From: Phocaeicola vulgatus ATCC 8482
Lineage (GTDB): Bacteria; Bacteroidota; Bacteroidia; Bacteroidales; Bacteroidaceae
DNA: 64,000 bases
NCBI RefSeq assembly: GCF_000012825.1
Contig: NC_009614.1
Location: 4,340,001 to 4,404,000 of the forward strand
Reading direction: 5' to 3'
This document shows positions 1 through 7,909 of this stretch, piece after piece; the stretch's first letter is position 1; each line of letters begins with the position of its first letter. The notes beneath the pieces were generated by a model that saw nothing but the letters and a program-made list of their open reading frames with translations, was not told the origin of the DNA and made no database searches. The translations under genes were made by a program, and so were the position numbers.

Positions 1-138
1 TAGATTTTTCTCGGTTTGACTTAACCGATTGAGAAATAAACTTTTAGCGAATTATTTGAGAAATAGAAGTAACGATTTAGCAACTGTGCGAATTTCAGTG
101 TTTTACGTTGCTATGCTGTCAAATAACTCTTTCATCTG

Positions 139-146
139 CAAATATA
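139..146 (-). promoter_or_regulatory. Bacteroidetes -7 box, leftward
   Basis: On the minus strand this reads TATATTTG, matching the TAnnTTTG -7 consensus of the Bacteroidetes primary sigma factor. It points toward the left edge, so it probably drives a gene that lies outside the window. Bases 1-213 otherwise show no open frame that I can support. Confidence 0.4.
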
Positions 147-213
147 ATATGTTTTTCCAAAAACGAAAAACATCAAGCGTGTTTTTCTGAATGGGATGGT
201 AATTATCCCTTGA

Positions 214-1278
214 TTAATATGGGGTATCTATATTCCAAATGTCCACTGAATCATTTTTTTGATATTCATTAAAATCAGAGATGGCATCATTTATCATTAG
301 TGTATTCTCTCTAAACATTGAACATTTTGAAACATCATTATCATTGCAATATTTTGGATTACCACATTTTTTATACAATTTGCAGAACTTGCTTCCACTC
401 ATATCTTCTGCTTGCCATTTACATAATTGGCAATCTTTCTTTAAATACCCATCAAGATACGCTTTAACTTTTCCAATTGTATATAAACCACCACTATTGA
501 TAAAATATGGTATGCAATCATCATATGGCATACTTATTTCATAGATTCCCTTTCTGTGGTGATTGTAATTCCTACAAGTAAACGTATCTCGTTCAACATA
601 GCTTTTCAAAGTATGATGTAAGATATATTTTTGAAAAGGTTGCGCAAAGTCCTCTGCTAAAACTTCCTTACGTTTAAAGTTGTGCAACTTAACTTTTTCA
701 CATTCATTTAAATTTGTGGAATTTACAATATCCAAAATATCTTCTTCTGACTGAATACTAAGTTCAATAATACGAATGCCCGATTTTTTCTTTTCTTGAC
801 TGCATTCATGTGTTACAAATACTTCAATGAAAATAGGCAAATTAGGATTAGTCTTGTTTTCGCAATACAAATCGGCTATAAAGTCTCTACACCTATGTTC
901 TTGGATGCATTTTGAATAATAAGTCTTTAAATCAAATTGCACTTTCTTTACCCTCTTACAGTTTATCTTGTCATAGAAAACACAATTATCATACTTGTCG
1001 CACTTTTCATAACTATCCATAGATAATATGATATGCTCTTTCTGATTAAACCAATTCATTATCATTATCTCAGCAATGGAATGTAGATATTTGTCGTAAG
1101 AACATTTGTCAGCCTTATGCGCAAAATGCCATTGGCGGATATTTCCACGTTTAGCTATCATCTCACTGTGACAATAAGGACAAAAATATCGTTCGTTTGA
1201 ATAATATACATCCTTTATATCAACGATGCAATTATCGGTGTTAAGTGCAAAATGTTGATAAGTGTGTGAATGTTTCAT
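214..1278 (-). CDS. CoiA-like nuclease-fold protein with Cys-rich tail
   Basis: 354 residues. The N-terminal 65 residues match the CoiA-family pattern: a CPYC zinc-type knuckle (about residues 33-36), then RQWHFAH (about 48-54) and a conserved HSIAE helix. CoiA proteins carry a PD-(D/E)XK nuclease-like core; here RDFIADLYCEN followed by IFIEVFV (about 130-155) fits the Asp and Glu-x-x positions, though the lysine is not clear. The C-terminal third has a dense cysteine set (CQLC, FCKLYKKC, YCN, KCSMF, about 286-325) that could bind metal and is not part of typical CoiA. CoiA in Gram-positives acts in transformation; in Bacteroidales the role of such proteins is unknown. It sits 14 bp from the next gene and beside a mobilization remnant, so it is probably accessory. 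Family call is good, function is open. Confidence 0.6.
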   Translation of the reverse strand: MKHSHTYQHFALNTDNCIVDIKDVYYSNERYFCPYCHSEMIAKRGNIRQWHFAHKADKCSYDKYLHSIAEIMIMNWFNQKEHIILSMDSYEKCDKYDNCVFYDKINCKRVKKVQFDLKTYYSKCIQEHRCRDFIADLYCENKTNPNLPIFIEVFVTHECSQEKKKSGIRIIELSIQSEEDILDIVNSTNLNECEKVKLHNFKRKEVLAEDFAQPFQKYILHHTLKSYVERDTFTCRNYNHHRKGIYEISMPYDDCIPYFINSGGLYTIGKVKAYLDGYLKKDCQLCKWQAEDMSGSKFCKLYKKCGNPKYCNDNDVSKCSMFRENTLMINDAISDFNEYQKNDSVDIWNIDTPY

Positions 1279-1292
1279 TTTATAAGTACCGA

Positions 1293-1727
1293 CTAATAAA
1301 CTCCTTCTTTTTCCCTAATTATGCCAATGTTTTCATCTGTCGATTTTGATTTTGACACGACTATTTGGTCAAAATTCTTTTTCCCCACTTGTATTTGACC
1401 ATTTGAAAACACATATAGAAAAACATTTTTCAAAGTCTTTTTATATATAGATTTTCCATTTTTATCAACGACTTTTACTTTGACTTTATATTTATCTGAT
1501 ATAAAATAGTCAGGAGTTATTGACTTGAAAGACATCGTAACATCTTCATAATATTTCCCTTCAATATCAAGAAATGCTACTTTATGTACAACTTCCATAT
1601 CAGTTAAAGGCTTTGCTGTTTCTGGTTCACTTTGAGCAAAAGCCAAAGGACACGTAAACAACATAATTAACAGCAATACAGACATTTTTGCCTTGTCTAA
1701 AACATAAGTGTTAGTGATTTTAGTCAT
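1293..1727 (-). CDS. Small secreted hypothetical protein
   Basis: About 144 residues from the ATG at 1727; in-frame ATGs also exist at 1763 and 1685. A hydrophobic stretch (SVLLLIMLFTCPLAFA) ending before QSEPE looks like a type I signal peptide. The mature part is lysine-rich and beta-prone (KYKVKVKVVDKNGKSIYKK, KVFL-like strands), with no motif I recognise. It lies 14 bp upstream of the CoiA-like gene on the same strand, so the two may be cotranscribed from the -7 box at 1925-1932. Real gene by signal peptide and spacing; function unknown. Confidence 0.55.
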   Translation of the reverse strand: MTKITNTYVLDKAKMSVLLLIMLFTCPLAFAQSEPETAKPLTDMEVVHKVAFLDIEGKYYEDVTMSFKSITPDYFISDKYKVKVKVVDKNGKSIYKKTLKNVFLYVFSNGQIQVGKKNFDQIVVSKSKSTDENIGIIREKEGVY

Positions 1728-1763
1728 ATCTATTATTTTTTTAATGATAAAAAGCGCAGACAT

Positions 1764-1924
1764 TCGCCATACGCTTCACGGTTCACCACAAACCACAACT
1801 AAATATGGGAAGTCTGCGCCCATATTCGGGGCAGTCCCAATATTAGTTGTTGCTCTTTACTTGTAGTGGTGATTGTGAAGCTATCGAGCAATATGTCTTG
1901 GAACGAGTTATCTCAATCCAACTG
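1764..1924. repeat. Imperfect inverted repeat in leader region
   Basis: Arms CCACAACTAAATATGGG (about 1793-1809) and CCCAATATTAGTTGTTG (about 1836-1852) are near reverse complements, enclosing a second stem CTGCGCCC/GGGGCAG. Because a -7 box lies at 1925-1932 on the minus strand, this would form a folded 5' leader of the 1293-1727 transcript. No riboswitch class recognised. Confidence 0.4.
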
Positions 1925-1932
1925 CAAAAATA
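1925..1932 (-). promoter_or_regulatory. Bacteroidetes -7 box for the 1293-1727 gene
   Basis: Minus strand reads TATTTTTG, fitting TAnnTTTG. It would start transcription near 1918, giving a roughly 190-base leader that contains the inverted repeat at 1793-1852. Confidence 0.4.
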
Positions 1933-2040
1933 CAAAAAAACGTGATAATCCATTCAATATAGGTAGATTATTCGGCTGTTTTCTTTGAACTATAGTTTTA
2001 TACCCCTATTTTGCCTTGGCTTCGGTATTCCAATAGCTTC

Positions 2041-2699
2041 TCAAAACTCGCTCATCTTTTTTCTGAACCAACTCACGTGTGGAACTCCGTCAATATTGAA
2101 ATCGAATTTTCCGTTTTCATTCTCCTTGATGGCGCAGATAGAACGCTTGGTTTCAAAACTTTGGTTGAACTCCGAAGAGTAGAGTTTACCTTTAATGGCA
2201 ACATCCTTGAAAGTGCATAGTCTTCGGATAATACCGTCATCGAAACCCAAGCGGTCACGCAGGAAATTTATTGTCGGTATCAGCTTTTCCACGTATGGGA
2301 AATAGCATTTGACAAAATTCACGAACTCGGACAGCTTACCATTCTGTTGCTCATATGTGCTTTTCATTTCCTGCATCTGTTTGGCTTGTTGTCGTTCCCG
2401 TTGTCGGGCTTCTTCTTCAAGTTCAATGATGCGGTTTTGCAGGGCGGTGTTCTCCCTTTCCAATGTCTTGACCTTGTTGCTGCCGAAAAGAGAACCGACA
2501 CTCTCGGCGATGTTGGCGGCTGCGACGGTTGCCGCCCCTTTCAGCTTCTCGGTCTGTATTTCTTTTTTCGCCCGTCTTAGTTCCTCCCGTGCCGTTTCTT
2601 TCTGCTGTTGCAAATCCACCACTTCCGCTTTGAGGTCGTCGGAGAGTTTCTGTATATCCCGATAATACTGCTGCGTGGACTTGTGGCGAGCCTTCGAGC
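2041..2699 (-). pseudogene. 3' fragment of MobV/Pre-type mobilization relaxase
   Basis: The open frame to 2712 encodes about 219 residues resembling the C-terminal half of Bacteroides plasmid/transposon mobilization (Pre/Mob) proteins: GSKARHKSTQQYYRD, then a long coiled coil rich in Glu, Lys, Arg and Gln (about residues 20-130), then a conserved tail with FDFNIDGVPHVSW. The N-terminal catalytic domain, with its His-rich metal site and catalytic Tyr or Asn, is absent: upstream of the GSKA motif the frame runs only a few codons to a stop. The breakpoint is near 2699. This is a remnant of a mobilizable element and should not have relaxase activity. A different recombination-type coiled-coil protein is a weaker alternative. 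Confidence 0.65.
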
Positions 2700-2712
2700 C
2701 GTCTACAGGCAT

Positions 2713-3067
2713 AACCTTTAGGGGTACATTCTAAAAGGTGAAGATTTAACCTTTTTATTATTTATTAACACTCAAAGAGCGGTGGTAGAGGGTATTTTCC
2801 CTCTTTTCGGTACTTTATTGATGGTTCGATGTTCCCATCTTTCCACATTGCTTGGCTCGTTCGCACAAGCCACTACAAAGGTACTACAATTTCCAATAAA
2901 GGCAAGAGGACAGCAATTCAAATCTATTATTTTTGAGGGAGTGAAATCTGCCGCTTGCCAAATTTCTCTCTGTCGAAAATAATAGTCCTCTGAAAAGAAT
3001 GAAAACAGCATTGATAAAATTGCCTTATTAAGGGGGGGCTATGCTGTTTTATGCTATTATTTCGTCA
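2713..3067. other. Gene-poor stretch beside relaxase remnant
   Basis: No convincing gene. A perfect 10-bp inverted repeat, AAAACAGCAT (3002-3011) and ATGCTGTTTT (3041-3050), flanks a loop with a run of seven G. Short frames here (e.g. 2772-3011) lack supporting features. Confidence 0.3.
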
Positions 3068-3245
3068 GTCGTTTATCTCCGTTGCCGGATGCAGTTTTCA
3101 GCCAAGCCGATGAATAAGAAAAGGTTTTGGAGCTGTTTACTCTCCAACGGAGGACGAAACTGCTCCAAATGGTTTACCGCTTGAACTTTTCGTTTTCTAA
3201 AAGAGGTTTGGCAACCTTTGCATCCGACAAAAGGAGATAAATGAC
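3068..3245. repeat. 178-bp imperfect hairpin
   Basis: Outer arms 3068-3093 and 3219-3245 are inverted repeats sharing GTC-TTTATCTCC and CGGATGCA, about 22 of 27 positions. Inner parts also pair in places (GCCAAGCC with GGTTTGGC; TTGGAGC with GCTCCAA). Centre near TCCAACGGA. It could be a miniature element, part of a transfer origin or attachment site of the mobilizable remnant, or a structured RNA; sequence alone does not decide. Confidence 0.5.
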
Positions 3246-3471
3246 CAGATATATAACAGTAGTATTACATTAAGGTAAAGAACAACCATGGTATAGTATT
3301 ATTGCAATTTAACTATTTAAAGTTTGTTTATAATCAAATCATTTAAAGATTTTTGTCCTTCTATGATTTTTTGTATTTGATAAATGTCGTAATTAAATAA
3401 AAAATATCACGCATAATGACTTTTTCTTTTTTCTAAATTTCTTCAAATGACAAATTATTGTTACCTTTGTA

Positions 3472-3479
3472 ATGTAATG
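3472..3479 (+). promoter_or_regulatory. Probable promoter of the susC-susD-crp operon
   Basis: TACCTTTG is an exact TAnnTTTG -7 box on the plus strand in an AT-rich context, with start expected near 3487. The leader continues to the susC ATG at 5201 but is interrupted at 3685 by the ISL3-type element. A short frame (ATG at 3604, 19 codons) ends before the insertion. Bases 3246-3471 show nothing else. Confidence 0.5.
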
Positions 3480-3676
3480 TAGTTAATGGTTGCGCTTATA
3501 AAGTCCTTGGAAAGGATTTATGTATAAAAGAGGTAGATGTTTACTCTGTTCTTGCCTGGATTATCAGCATCACTGATATGAAATAACAGAAAAAAAATAT
3601 ACAATGGCTAAGCGGACGGACAGGCAGGGAAATAGTACAGATTCCCAATCCCCCTCTTTATAATACATTGCGTATA

Positions 3677-3684
3677 AGATTTAT
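3677..3684. repeat. Target-site duplication, left copy
   Basis: AGATTTAT, identical to 5149-5156; the two copies directly abut the ends of the ISL3-type element. Eight bases is the usual duplication length in the ISL3 family. Confidence 0.85.
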
Positions 3685-3719
3685 GGGTCAGCGGATTTTC
3701 CTGGTTGGTAAGCTTTCTT

Positions 3720-4724
3720 TTAAGCGTATAGCCTAGCCAGTCTGAACATGAAGAATTTCAGATCAGCCACCCCTCTTAACTGGCTTCGAAAAGCTTTGAT
3801 TTTAGCATTGAACGACTCCGCTGAAGCATTTGTCAATCGTTCTTCAAAATAATTTATGATGGTCGTACTATGGTTTGAAAAGGTATCAAGTACCTTGTTG
3901 AACTCCATATAGTCAAACTTTTCCACTTCATTGTACCATCTTGCGAGATTTAGCCTTGCTTCATCGGGACCTGACTTCTTGTTGAAGATGTCTGTCAGTT
4001 TCATGCTAAGGCTGTATCCTTCCAGAAGCTTGGGGAATTTATCAAAGAGAATGGCAGCCCTGGTCTTTTGCTGTTCATTCCATTTGCTCCAGTGTTTCAG
4101 TATAATATGCTTGCTTCTGCTTACTATCTGTGGCAGGGTTTCTCCGTTCTCCATTCTTTCAGGCTCCCATTTCCCTATTCTCTCCCTTTCCGCCTTACTC
4201 TTTGCTTCTTTCTTCTTTTGACGGTGCTCCCTGATAGCCTGATTTTCCGCATCAAGTACTTTCCACCGATAGCGTATTCTTAACCGGTCAACAGCTTCAG
4301 ACATGAGCTGCTGTACATGAAAACGGTCATTGATCAGCTTTGCGGCAGGAAACACCTTTCTGACCGTCAGCATCATGGCTGAAGATAAATCTGTAGTGAC
4401 AGTCTTGACAGACAGCCGTTTCCGGTGCGGAAGCCTGCGCAAGATTCCGCTTACCGCATCTGTGGCCACTCCACGAACCATTGCAACTAAAGCCCCCTTA
4501 CGGCCTTTGGCTGCTTTATTGGTCAGAATCGTATAAACATCTCCATTGCTCAGGCAAGTTTCATCCAAAGAAAGGTTTTCTCCAATGTTTTCAGGATAAA
4601 GGAGGTAGTCATGCGCATGTTCGAGTTGGTCCCAGTTCCGGTAATCACTGATTTTCTCCTTGTATTGTTTACGAAGAGTCTGTCCTTTTACGCCATAACG
4701 TTCCGCAAGCACACAGATGCTCAC
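3720..4724 (-). CDS. ISL3-type DDE transposase, catalytic ORF
   Basis: 334 residues from a GTG at 4724. Starts with a helix-turn-helix-like stretch (VLAERYGVKGQTLRKQY), then the ISL3 DDE core: LSLDET (about 51-56, first Asp), TTDLS and INDRFHVQQL (about 109-140, second Asp region), a Lys/Glu-rich insertion, and a terminal block ASAESFNAKIKAF (about 303-315) with the last Glu. The same frame is open upstream to 4756 (KKEIESTPVS), so a longer ORFA-ORFB product is possible. Similar two-ORF elements are annotated as ISAon1-like in Bacteroidales; I am unsure of that name. Catalytic residues look intact, so the element may be active. Confidence 0.85.
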   Translation of the reverse strand: MSICVLAERYGVKGQTLRKQYKEKISDYRNWDQLEHAHDYLLYPENIGENLSLDETCLSNGDVYTILTNKAAKGRKGALVAMVRGVATDAVSGILRRLPHRKRLSVKTVTTDLSSAMMLTVRKVFPAAKLINDRFHVQQLMSEAVDRLRIRYRWKVLDAENQAIREHRQKKKEAKSKAERERIGKWEPERMENGETLPQIVSRSKHIILKHWSKWNEQQKTRAAILFDKFPKLLEGYSLSMKLTDIFNKKSGPDEARLNLARWYNEVEKFDYMEFNKVLDTFSNHSTTIINYFEERLTNASAESFNAKIKAFRSQLRGVADLKFFMFRLARLYA

Positions 4725-4734
4725 AGGAGTAGAT

Positions 4735-5085
4735 TCAATCTCCTTCTTTTAAAAAAGAAACGAACTCAGAATTGAGCCGTGTACCGTCAAATTCGGATAA
4801 ATCCCAGTCATAGCTGAAGATTTCATTGGAAGACTTGTCAAGCCATTTACGTTTACGGACATGGAGATAAGTGGCGCGACCACGAATAGGGTAGTCTTGG
4901 ATTGTACGGTACTCACCAAAACCATAGGATATGATATCCGGGTTGGTCTTATCTTCTTTTAGCTGAACTTTTTTTTCATCAAGATAAATATCAAAACGGT
5001 CAGCACTCTTGTCGAAATTGACAATATCAAAGTTGTCTATAAGCACATCCGGAAGGATGGCACGAAGGAGTCGTTCGGGTTTCAT
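4735..5085 (-). CDS. ISL3-type transposase N-terminal ORF
   Basis: 116 residues, 36 bp inside the right terminus. It is beta-rich (FDIYLDEKKVQLKE, YPIRGRATYLHVRKRKW) and corresponds to the small N-terminal region protein paired with ISL3-like transposases in Bacteroidales. It ends at TGA 11 bp before the GTG of the catalytic ORF, in the other frame. The overlap contains T6A4 followed by GAAGG; removing one A would fuse the reading frame as FLKKEIESTPVS. Slippage, a +1 ribosomal shift, or two separate proteins are all possible. Confidence 0.7.
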   Translation of the reverse strand: MKPERLLRAILPDVLIDNFDIVNFDKSADRFDIYLDEKKVQLKEDKTNPDIISYGFGEYRTIQDYPIRGRATYLHVRKRKWLDKSSNEIFSYDWDLSEFDGTRLNSEFVSFLKEGD

Positions 5086-5148
5086 AAAACAAAGGTAAGC
5101 AAAGATAGCTAATTTTAAAACTTACCAACCAGAAATTTCCGCTGAGCC

Positions 5149-5156
5149 AGATTTAT
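5149..5156. repeat. Target-site duplication, right copy
   Basis: AGATTTAT, identical to 3677-3684, immediately outside the right terminal repeat of the ISL3-type element. Confidence 0.85.
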
Positions 5157-5200
5157 TAACTGTCTGGTCTGGGGAATCTACAGAGATTTAACGAATCAAG

Positions 5201-7897
5201 ATGGGAAGAGTCAGTCTTTGTCTTGTCATAATGTTCTTCATCTGTAGTGCTCAAAAAATTGATGCACAAGTACAGAATATCAGAGAGAAACAAGATACCA
5301 TTTCGGCGACTAAATCATTAGAGCATATCAGGCCCGAGAATATCAAGAAGGGACCATTGAATAATGCTTTGGATGTATTGAGTGGTCAGTCTGCCGGTGT
5401 GAACGTCACCACTAATGGGACTGACAGGCTCGCTATGCTGAATAGTATCCGTGTGCGTGGTACCACATCCATTATGGGTGGCAATGACCCGTTAGTAATT
5501 ATTGACGGAGTGACATCTGACATCGCTACGCTATCTACCATATATCCCGCAGACATCGAGAGTTTCACTATTTTGAAGAATGCTACCGAAACGGCAATGT
5601 ACGGTTCCCGTGGTGCTTCAGGTGTAATTGAGATTAAGACCAAGAAAGGAACGGGGCGAGGTTTCGAAATATCATATGATGGCAACTACGGATTCGAGTC
5701 AATGTATAAACATCTGCAAATGCTCAACGGCCCGGAGTATATAGCTACAGCAGAGGCACTTGGATTAGATTACAATAATGGTGGCTACAACACCAATTTT
5801 CACGATGTAATTACTCGTACGGGCTTGATACATCAGCATCACTTGGCTTTTAGCGGTGGTTCGGAAAACTCAAACTATCGAGCATCGTTCGGTTTTATGG
5901 ATCATAATACAATTGTCAAAGTTAACGATTACCGAAATTTAGTGGTAAAACTTGATGCTACACAAAAGGCTTTCGATGGTCGCTTAGTTGGCGATTTTGG
6001 TGTATATGGCTACTCGTCAAAGATACACGACATTTTCGATACACGAATGCTGTTTTACTCGGCAGCTGCACAGAATCCTACATATCCAGCAGGAACTGAT
6101 GTTAATGGCAACTGGGTGAAGAACTCGGCTGCATCACACATCAACCACCCCGGAGCACTCCTCTATGAGAAAAATGACTCCGAAGAACGGAATTTCAATA
6201 CACATTTGGGGCTGAAATTTAATATCCTTGACAATTTGATATTGTCGGCTTTCGGCTCTTATTCATATTCATCTACGGGAAATGCTCAATTTTGTCCTAC
6301 ATGGGTGTGGGCGCAAGGCAATGTTTATCGTGGAGAGTTCAAGGGTGAAGACTACTTTACAAATGTGTCCCTCTCATATAACAATGCTTGGGGAGACTCA
6401 CACCTTGATGCTGTTGTTGGCGCAGAATATCTTAAACAGGTAAGGACTGGTTTATGGGTGCAGGCAAAAGGAATAACAACAAATGATTTCTCCTATAATA
6501 ACATCGGAGCAACATCATCGCGTCCTTTCGGTGGTACGAGCAGTAGCTATGAAGACCCGTCACTTGCTTCAATAATGGGTAGTGTCACATATAGTTACAA
6601 GGATAGATATTCTATTGCGGCAGCACTCCGTGGAGATGGCTCTTCAATGGTAAGCGATAACAATACTTTCGGATTCTTCCCATCAGTATCACTGGGTTGG
6701 GATGTAAAAAAAGAAGGCTTCCTCTCTGATACTGACTTTATAACAATGTTGAAACTAAGAACCGGATATGGTCGGTCAGGAAATCTTGGAGGTATAACAT
6801 CCTATACAACACTTAATACCGTAAAGGAGAATGGTATCGTATCCATCAACGGTGCACCTACCGTAACAATGGGAAGTATACGCAACACGAATCCGGACCT
6901 TAAGTGGGAGACTCGTTCAACATTTAATATCGGTTTTGACTTAGGTATATGGGATAATCGGTTGATGCTTACCTCGGAATTATATTACTCAAAGACAACG
7001 GATATGCTCTATGAGTATGATGTTCCCGTTCCGACCTTTGCGTTCGATAAACTGATGGCAAATATCGGCTCGATGTCTAACCAGGGTGTCGAACTAGGAA
7101 TCTCGGTAGTTCCCATTCAACGAAAGGATATGGAGATGAATATCAACTTCAATATGTCCTACCAGAAGAATAAGTTACTTTCGCTTAGTGGAGAGTATAA
7201 TGGTATGCATATGACAGCTTCAGATATTACTCCGATTGGCTCGCTTTATGGTGCAGGTCAGAACGGTGGAGACAATAATGTAGTATATCAGATTGTAGGT
7301 CAGCCATTGGGGGTATTCTATCTACCTCACTGCAAAGGGCTTAAAGAAAATGAACTTGGTGGCTACAGTTACGATATTGAAGATTTGAATGATGATGGCG
7401 AGATTGATTTTAGCGATGGCGGAGACAGGTATATAGCAGGTCAGGCAACCCCCAAGGTAACTATTGGATCAAACATCAGTTTCCGTTACAAGTCCTTTGA
7501 TATTGCCATGCAGATAAATGGTGCTTTCGGTCATAAGATATTCAATGGCACGGGCTTGGCTTATACCAATATGTCTATATTCCCTGACTACAATGTATTG
7601 AAGGGTGCTCCTGAAAAAAATATTATTGATCAGAATGTTTCAGACTATTGGTTGGAAAAAGGTGACTATGTAAATATTGAACATATTACCATAGGCTACA
7701 ATATTCCAATGAAATCCAAGGCTGTGAAGTCATTGCGTCTTTCGGCAGGCATTAGCAACCTTGCAACAATCACAGGCTATAGCGGTCTTACTCCAATGAT
7801 AAACAGTTATGTAGTAAGCAACACTTTGGGCATTGACGACAAACGCACCTATCCTTTATATCGTACCTATTCGTTAGGTCTTAGTATTCAATTCTAA
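5201..7897 (+). CDS. SusC-type TonB-dependent transporter without CarbD domain
   Basis: 898 residues. Signal peptide (about 1-22, cleaved before QVQNI). The plug domain starts directly (LNNALDVLSGQSAGV, about 50-65; RVRGTTSI; NDPLVIIDGV; ESFTILKNATETAMYGSRGASGVIEI, about 125-150), followed by a 22-strand-type barrel ending in the terminal aromatic residues SLGLSIQF. The carboxypeptidase-regulatory-like beta sandwich usual at the N-terminus of SusC is missing, which explains the short length. It should import an oligomer through the outer membrane together with the SusD encoded 12 bp downstream. The substrate cannot be named: no enzyme gene lies in the operon. An insertion sequence sits 52 bp upstream in the leader, so expression is probably altered. 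Confidence 0.9.
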   Translation: MGRVSLCLVIMFFICSAQKIDAQVQNIREKQDTISATKSLEHIRPENIKKGPLNNALDVLSGQSAGVNVTTNGTDRLAMLNSIRVRGTTSIMGGNDPLVIIDGVTSDIATLSTIYPADIESFTILKNATETAMYGSRGASGVIEIKTKKGTGRGFEISYDGNYGFESMYKHLQMLNGPEYIATAEALGLDYNNGGYNTNFHDVITRTGLIHQHHLAFSGGSENSNYRASFGFMDHNTIVKVNDYRNLVVKLDATQKAFDGRLVGDFGVYGYSSKIHDIFDTRMLFYSAAAQNPTYPAGTDVNGNWVKNSAASHINHPGALLYEKNDSEERNFNTHLGLKFNILDNLILSAFGSYSYSSTGNAQFCPTWVWAQGNVYRGEFKGEDYFTNVSLSYNNAWGDSHLDAVVGAEYLKQVRTGLWVQAKGITTNDFSYNNIGATSSRPFGGTSSSYEDPSLASIMGSVTYSYKDRYSIAAALRGDGSSMVSDNNTFGFFPSVSLGWDVKKEGFLSDTDFITMLKLRTGYGRSGNLGGITSYTTLNTVKENGIVSINGAPTVTMGSIRNTNPDLKWETRSTFNIGFDLGIWDNRLMLTSELYYSKTTDMLYEYDVPVPTFAFDKLMANIGSMSNQGVELGISVVPIQRKDMEMNINFNMSYQKNKLLSLSGEYNGMHMTASDITPIGSLYGAGQNGGDNNVVYQIVGQPLGVFYLPHCKGLKENELGGYSYDIEDLNDDGEIDFSDGGDRYIAGQATPKVTIGSNISFRYKSFDIAMQINGAFGHKIFNGTGLAYTNMSIFPDYNVLKGAPEKNIIDQNVSDYWLEKGDYVNIEHITIGYNIPMKSKAVKSLRLSAGISNLATITGYSGLTPMINSYVVSNTLGIDDKRTYPLYRTYSLGLSIQF

Positions 7898-7909
7898 CCG
7901 CTTACAGTT

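Larger units (their letters stand above)
3685..5148 (-). mobile_element. Complete ISL3-type insertion sequence (1464 bp)
   Basis: Ends are imperfect inverted repeats of about 28 bp: left begins GGGTCAGCGGATTTTCC, the right end read inward begins GGCTCAGCGGAAATTTC, and both continue TGGTTGGTAAG. The flanking 8-bp duplication (AGATTTAT) gives exact borders. Inside are a short N-terminal ORF and the DDE transposase. The element lies between the -7 box at 3472 and susC at 5201, so it splits that operon's leader. A second, degenerate copy of its transposase 3' end and terminus lies at 23088-23253 in the opposite orientation. Confidence 0.9.

Noticed and set aside
2772-3011. 79-residue open frame on the minus strand
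   Set aside because: No recognisable motif, no ribosome-binding site, and it overlaps an inverted repeat next to a truncated relaxase.
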